Assembly: GCA_051648365.1 (NCBI GenBank)
Contig: JBOFEZ010000009.1
Span: forward strand, 1-25,197
Direction: 5' to 3'
DNA: 25,197 nt
Origin: JAGNZR01 sp051648365
Lineage (GTDB): Bacteria > Fusobacteriota > Fusobacteriia > Fusobacteriales > Fusobacteriaceae
Positions 21,312 through 25,197 of this stretch are shown here, in pieces (within the stretch, counting starts at the first letter, position 1; every line of letters starts with the position of its first letter). The notes under the pieces are model-generated. The model saw only the letters and a program-made list of their open reading frames with translations. It was not told where the DNA came from and did not search any database. A program made the position numbers and the translations under genes.

Positions 21312-22422
21312 TTATATTTTATTTTTTTCAAAGAAGAAAACTCCAACTCCTAAGAGAGAAAAAATCATAAAGAACAGATATATAGATACAACTCCAAATC
21401 TATCTATTATATTTCCTGATATAAGCTGTGTCATCGTTCCACCCAAAGTTCCCGCAGCCATATAGGTTGTCATTGCAGTAGAAATTGTTTTTGGATCCAC
21501 TATTTTTTTTATATGAATAGCTGCTACTGCAAAAAATACACCTATTGAAGCCCCCTGTAAAAAAAAGCTTAGTGCTACTATTTTAGGCGATGGAATAAAA
21601 TAATACATCCCCCATTCTTAGGGCTAAAAGACACCCTGAAACCAATAAAATTTTCTTGGTTCCAAATTTATCGACCCATCTGGAAGCGACTCCCATAAAA
21701 GGAACTTCACTCATAGTTATAAGAAAAACAACCGTTCCAAAAAAACCTGCCCCTCCTCCTATTTTATTGAAATATAGTGAGAAAAAAGTATTGTGAGAAT
21801 TCATTGTTCCTAAAACCAGTATGGTGAAAAGGATAAAAATAATATAGTTTTTGTTTTTAACAAGATTTAAGATATCTGAAAAATGTGCTCGTTCACCCTC
21901 TTTTCCAGATTTGTTTTCCAAGGTTAAGAGTGCCAGGGCTGTTATTATCGCCACACCAGAGATAAGAAAAAGAAATCCACCTTGTCCTGTCATCTCAATA
22001 ATTTTTCCCGATACGAAAGATCCTACTGAAAATCCTATTGAACCCCACAATCTTATACGTCCGAAAGAATAACCCGTATTCACGGTTATACTATCTATTA
22101 GTGGCATAAACCCCCAGATTGTTAGTGAATATATTGAAAATCCTAAAAAAGCAACTCCAGGCAGAGGGTTCAACCCTAAAATTAGCAAAATAGCTGCCAT
22201 CGTTCCCATAAGAGCAATTAATATCTCTTTTGTTTTTTTACTTCTATCAGAAATATATCCTAAAAGGGGCTGCCATATCATAGCTATCATGGATCCCATT
22301 GAAAATATTACCCCAGACATTTTCCCACTTATACCTATACTGTTAAAAAAACTAGAAAAATATAGAAGGCTACCACCTAAACAAAAATAAAATAAAAAAT
22401 AAAGTGCACTCAGTTTAAACAT
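21312..22422 (-). pseudogene. MFS transporter split by a single-base frameshift
   Basis: Seen: two overlapping frames (22422-21583 and 21608-21312) form one transporter. The first ends with GCLLALRMG and then eight out-of-frame residues and a stop. The second resumes with MYYFIPSPKIVALSFFLQG. Removing one G from the run of five at 21609-21613 (minus strand ATGGGGGATG) joins them into one 369-residue protein with about twelve membrane helices, the normal length for MFS_1-like permeases. Motif GYISDRSKKTKE in the first cytoplasmic loop and WVDKFGTKK in the central loop are typical. The ATG at 22422 has AAGGAG upstream, and a TATAAT at 22457-22452 is a likely -10. It is either a genuine recent inactivation, a strain difference or an assembly error. 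The substrate is unknown. Confidence 0.85.
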
Positions 22423-22485
22423 AAAATCTCCTTTTTGATTTCAATTTAAACATTATACACTTCTTCTTTCTTCAATGCTAGATTA

Positions 22486-23010
22486 TTAAAAAAGTTCTTC
22501 TATTTTTTCTTTTATCCAATCAGCTATAGGTTTGTCCTCTATTGTCAACTCTCCTGTATTTATATCTGCCCAAATTCTGAAAAAATTAATTATTAATCTC
22601 TTTTCCTCTCTATCCAAAGTATACAAATCAATACTTCCAGGAACAAAAGCAACTTCTATTAATTCTGCACTAAACTGGGGAAGCTTTTCTGCTACAGAAT
22701 CCAAATTTAATTTTTTCAGAGGTGAAAGCATCATCTCCATTATTCCCATATCTTCTAGCATCCACATATTATTATTCCAAAATCTCATCTCGGGTTTTAA
22801 TCCGTGATAAGGTTCTCTGTTTGAAATTGCACTTAGACATTTTCTAACTGAATCCCCGTTAAACTCCTCAGTATAAATTTTTTTCATAAGAGAATGCTCT
22901 GCCACTGTTACTAAAAAATTTTCCCCTACTTTTTCCCTTTCTTTGGTTGCAGTCCAAAAGTAATTCATACTCTCTACGACTTCCAAATTAACTTTAATAT
23001 TCCTTATCAT
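22486..23010 (-). CDS. Conserved-looking cytoplasmic protein of unknown function
   Basis: Seen: 174 residues, acidic, without signal peptide, membrane helix or recognised motif. It is rich in Met and Trp around NNNMWMLEDMGIMEMMLSPL and contains HGLKPEMRFW and VAFVPGSIDLYTLDREEKR. The C-terminus is helical (IADWIKEKIEELF). The ATG at 23010 has GGGTGGGGG upstream. A possible promoter, TTGAAA - 17 bp - TAATCT, lies just above it. The gene stands alone between the MFS gene and the terminator of the decarboxylase-arginase gene. I do not recognise a family. Composition matches its neighbours, so it does not look recently acquired. Confidence 0.75.
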   Translation of the reverse strand: MIRNIKVNLEVVESMNYFWTATKEREKVGENFLVTVAEHSLMKKIYTEEFNGDSVRKCLSAISNREPYHGLKPEMRFWNNNMWMLEDMGIMEMMLSPLKKLNLDSVAEKLPQFSAELIEVAFVPGSIDLYTLDREEKRLIINFFRIWADINTGELTIEDKPIADWIKEKIEELF

Positions 23011-23082
23011 AAGCCCCCACCCTAAATATTTTTTTGTCTACCGACTAAAGATAGATTACTACAGATTCCTTTAAATTTCAAT

Positions 23083-23120
23083 AAAAAAGAGAGAAAACTA
23101 AATTATAGTTTTCTCTCTTT
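23083..23120 (-). terminator. Rho-independent terminator of the decarboxylase-arginase gene
   Basis: A perfect 15-bp stem (23086-23100 with 23106-23120, AAAGAGAGAAAACTA and its complement) has a five-base loop. On the minus strand it is followed by further T residues. It begins 5 nt after the stop codon. Confidence 0.93.
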
Positions 23121-23125
23121 ATATT

Positions 23126-25197
23126 TTACGATGGATTGATTACATAATTTGTAAGTTCATTTACAAATTCCATAGTTTTTCCATTTTTATCATTTACAGG
23201 ATTATACTCAACAATATCCACTGAAGTTACAAAATAATTTTTGAATATAAACTTAAATGTTGCAAACATCTCTTCTGGAGTAAATCCATTTCTCACTGGA
23301 GTACTTACTCCTGGTGCAAATTCTGGATCTATAGAGTCCACATCAAAACTGATATGTACATCTTCCACTTGAAGGTACTCTTTTATCTCTTCTAAAACAG
23401 TATCCAGTCCTTTGTGAATTACTTCGTCATAAGAGATATGTTTTACCCCTAATTCCTCCATAAATTCACGTTCTTTATGATCTAAATCTCTAGCTCCCAG
23501 TACTACTACATTTTTGCTTTCGATTTTTGCTCCTTCATAGAAACAGTTAACAAGATCTCTATCTCCATATCCCTGAAGAAGTGCCAATGGCATTCCATGG
23601 ATATTTCCTGACATAGTTATTTCATCTGTATTCATATCTCCGTGAGCATCTATCCAGATAACTCCAACTTCTTTTTCAAGAGCAACTCCAGAAATAGATC
23701 CCAAAGCTATAGAGTGGTCTCCTCCTATGGTGATAGGTCTATATCCATCTCTTACAGCGGCATTTACCTGAGTAGCAAGTTTTTCACATGTATGAAGTAT
23801 TGTATTTTTGTATTTAAGATTCCAGTCATTGAAGTTTTCTTTCTGCTTTTCAACATCTATAACAGTCAATTCATCAAAAGTATCAGGGTAATTTTCCTGA
23901 AGTACATCTATTGAGAATTCTATTCCAGCTTTATTTGCTCCAAGATTCATAGGAACTCCGAACATCACGCTCTTCATTTTCTCTGTATAGATATATACTG
24001 CATCTTCCTCTTCGATTACCTTTATATGGATAAGTTCTGGATCTTCCATTCCCTGAATATGCAGTTTTGCATCTCTAAGGTCATGAATATATTCTATAGT
24101 TTCTCTAGTTATTCTTTCTCCTGGAACAATAATAGGAATTCCAGGTGGATAAGCCATTACAAGCTCTCCAGAAATCTTACCTTCTGATTCTTCAAAAAGA
24201 ACTCTGTTCTTCTCAGAGTAGAAAGCCTCTCTTGGAATAAGAACAAGCTCCGGAGTAGCAGGAGTTCTAAGTAGTTCTCTATCCAATTTCTTTCCTTTAT
24301 CATAGAATCTTAGGCTGATATCTTTAAGAGCAGTCAAAAGTTTTTCTATACTGTCTTCTGTATCTCCCAGAGTTATAAGTCCCAGCACGTTATAGAAATC
24401 TGAAAGCTCTACTTGGATATTATAGTCATCTACAAGAAGAGTCTCAAGCTCAAATCCTGTAATTCCCATCTGCTTAGCTGAAACTGTAAGTTTTGTAGGA
24501 TCAAAAGCATAAATTCCTTCGCCTTCCAAAATCTCTTTACCAAAAGAGTACATTCCAGGTATTCTATTTATCTCTGTTCTTGCATAGTTAGCAAGTTTTA
24601 TAGCTTTATCTAGAAGCTCTCTTCCTTCTGTGGCTATCTGTCTTCTTGCACAGTCAAGAGATGCCATTAGAGGATATGATGGAGATGTAGTATGCAGGAT
24701 ACTTAATATTTCCTGAACTCTATTCACATCTATTCTGTCTGAATTTACATGAAGAAGAGACATCTGAGTCATAGCTCCTATTATTTTGTGAGTACTCTGA
24801 GCACACATGTCTGCTCCAACATCTACAGCTGACGCAGGTAATTCATCATGGAAATGAAGGTGAGGTCCATGTGCTTCGTCCACTATAAGAGGAAGGTCAT
24901 AAGAATGAACTATATCAGCAATTTTCTTAAGATCTGTTGCCACTCCATAGTATGTTGGATTTATAATTAATACGGCTTTAGCATCTGGATGCTGTTTAAG
25001 CATAGTTTCCACAGTCTGAGGTTTAACACCATGAGCTATACCAAGAGTCTCATCTATCTCAGGATTCATATATACTGGCTCTGCTCCACTCATAATGATT
25101 CCGGCAGAAACTGATTTATGAACATTTCTTGGAACTAATATCTTTTCTCCAGATTTTACTACAGTCATAATCATTGCCTGTATAGCTCCTGAAGTTC
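23126..25197 (-). CDS. Fused Orn/Lys/Arg decarboxylase - arginase (5' end beyond window)
   Basis: Seen: an open frame of 690 residues entering from the right edge (...TSGAIQAMIMT) to a stop at 23126; the first Met inside is not the start. Numbering from that Met, a PLP fold-I decarboxylase fills about 1-390, with PRNVHKS (15-21), DEAHGPHLHF (99-108), the PLP lysine in STHK (Lys130) and AYPPGIPIIVPGE near the end. An arginase-type domain fills about 400-682: GVPMNLGANKAG, GGDHS (484-488), DAHGDMN (509-515), SGNIHGMPLA, SFDVDSIDP (609-617) and VEYNP. The manganese ligands are intact and SGNIHG is typical of arginase rather than agmatinase. Known: short decarboxylases are about 480 residues, so about 85 N-terminal residues are missing from view. 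Inference: arginine to ornithine plus urea, then ornithine to putrescine, in one polypeptide. Lysine or arginine specificity of the first domain cannot be excluded. Confidence 0.88.
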   Translation of the reverse strand, partial: TSGAIQAMIMTVVKSGEKILVPRNVHKSVSAGIIMSGAEPVYMNPEIDETLGIAHGVKPQTVETMLKQHPDAKAVLIINPTYYGVATDLKKIADIVHSYDLPLIVDEAHGPHLHFHDELPASAVDVGADMCAQSTHKIIGAMTQMSLLHVNSDRIDVNRVQEILSILHTTSPSYPLMASLDCARRQIATEGRELLDKAIKLANYARTEINRIPGMYSFGKEILEGEGIYAFDPTKLTVSAKQMGITGFELETLLVDDYNIQVELSDFYNVLGLITLGDTEDSIEKLLTALKDISLRFYDKGKKLDRELLRTPATPELVLIPREAFYSEKNRVLFEESEGKISGELVMAYPPGIPIIVPGERITRETIEYIHDLRDAKLHIQGMEDPELIHIKVIEEEDAVYIYTEKMKSVMFGVPMNLGANKAGIEFSIDVLQENYPDTFDELTVIDVEKQKENFNDWNLKYKNTILHTCEKLATQVNAAVRDGYRPITIGGDHSIALGSISGVALEKEVGVIWIDAHGDMNTDEITMSGNIHGMPLALLQGYGDRDLVNCFYEGAKIESKNVVVLGARDLDHKEREFMEELGVKHISYDEVIHKGLDTVLEEIKEYLQVEDVHISFDVDSIDPEFAPGVSTPVRNGFTPEEMFATFKFIFKNYFVTSVDIVEYNPVNDKNGKTMEFVNELTNYVINPS

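Noticed and set aside
21609..21613. Phase-variable contingency locus in the MFS gene
   Set aside because: The G run is only five bases long; known phase-variable homopolymers are usually longer. A simple frameshift or read error is more likely, so I only flag the frameshift.
1..25197. CRISPR arrays, tRNA or rRNA genes, prophage or intact insertion sequences
   Set aside because: I saw no regularly spaced repeats, tRNA-like cloverleafs, rRNA segments, transposase or integrase motifs on either strand.

Overview
This AT-rich window looks like chromosomal DNA of an anaerobic, non-sporulating member of the Fusobacteriota (Fusobacterium/Cetobacterium/Ilyobacter-like). The evidence is low GC with strong AGGAGG ribosome binding sites, sigma-70 promoters with 16-18 bp spacers, a citrate-fermentation cluster, a Bat-type operon, a SigH-like sigma factor and a decarboxylase-arginase fusion. 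The genus is inferred; there is no rRNA or tRNA to anchor it. I see no CRISPR array, tRNA, prophage or intact insertion sequence, and no gap above 300 bases lacks a gene. Most genes lie on the minus strand; only trmL, the metallo-beta-lactamase-fold gene, ruvC and the sodium symporter are on the plus strand.

Layout. (1) 1-5096, minus: a tight operon moxR - DUF58 - single-pass membrane protein - batA - batB - batC - batD (batD runs off the left edge). It encodes an AAA+ chaperone with von Willebrand A (VWA) and TPR envelope proteins. (2) 5178-10334, minus: citrate module citS - citD - citE - citF. A GntR/FCD regulator gene lies directly upstream and a textbook promoter drives citS. A perfect 16-bp TGTATACA-core palindrome sits just downstream of the predicted transcription start and is the likely GntR operator. 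(3) 10343-11716, minus: a small exported protein resembling a degenerate FMN-binding domain, then a SigH-like sigma factor followed by an unrecognised 68-residue Cys-containing protein. (4) 11899-13420: housekeeping genes trmL, a DUF1904 gene and a metallo-beta-lactamase-fold hydrolase. (5) 13435-15474, minus: an RpoD-like sigma factor without region 1.1 and a HI0933-type flavoprotein. The sigma gene's upstream region has two mutually exclusive inverted repeats. (6) 15642-18086: ruvC (plus), then a minus operon of deoxynucleoside kinase, a 24-residue hydrophobic ORF and an Eis-like GNAT acetyltransferase. (7) 18199-25197: leucyl aminopeptidase, a neurotransmitter:sodium-symporter family amino-acid transporter, a frameshifted MFS transporter, an unknown 174-residue protein and a bifunctional PLP decarboxylase-arginase cut by the right edge.

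Physiology, by inference: the cell takes up and cleaves citrate under GntR control, imports and hydrolyses peptides and amino acids, and converts arginine through ornithine to putrescine with one fused enzyme. The most unusual items are the decarboxylase-arginase fusion, the hydrophobic micro-ORF, the sigH-linked Cys protein, the switch-like leader of the second sigma factor and the single-base frameshift in the MFS gene. The citrate and Bat operons belong to known system types.
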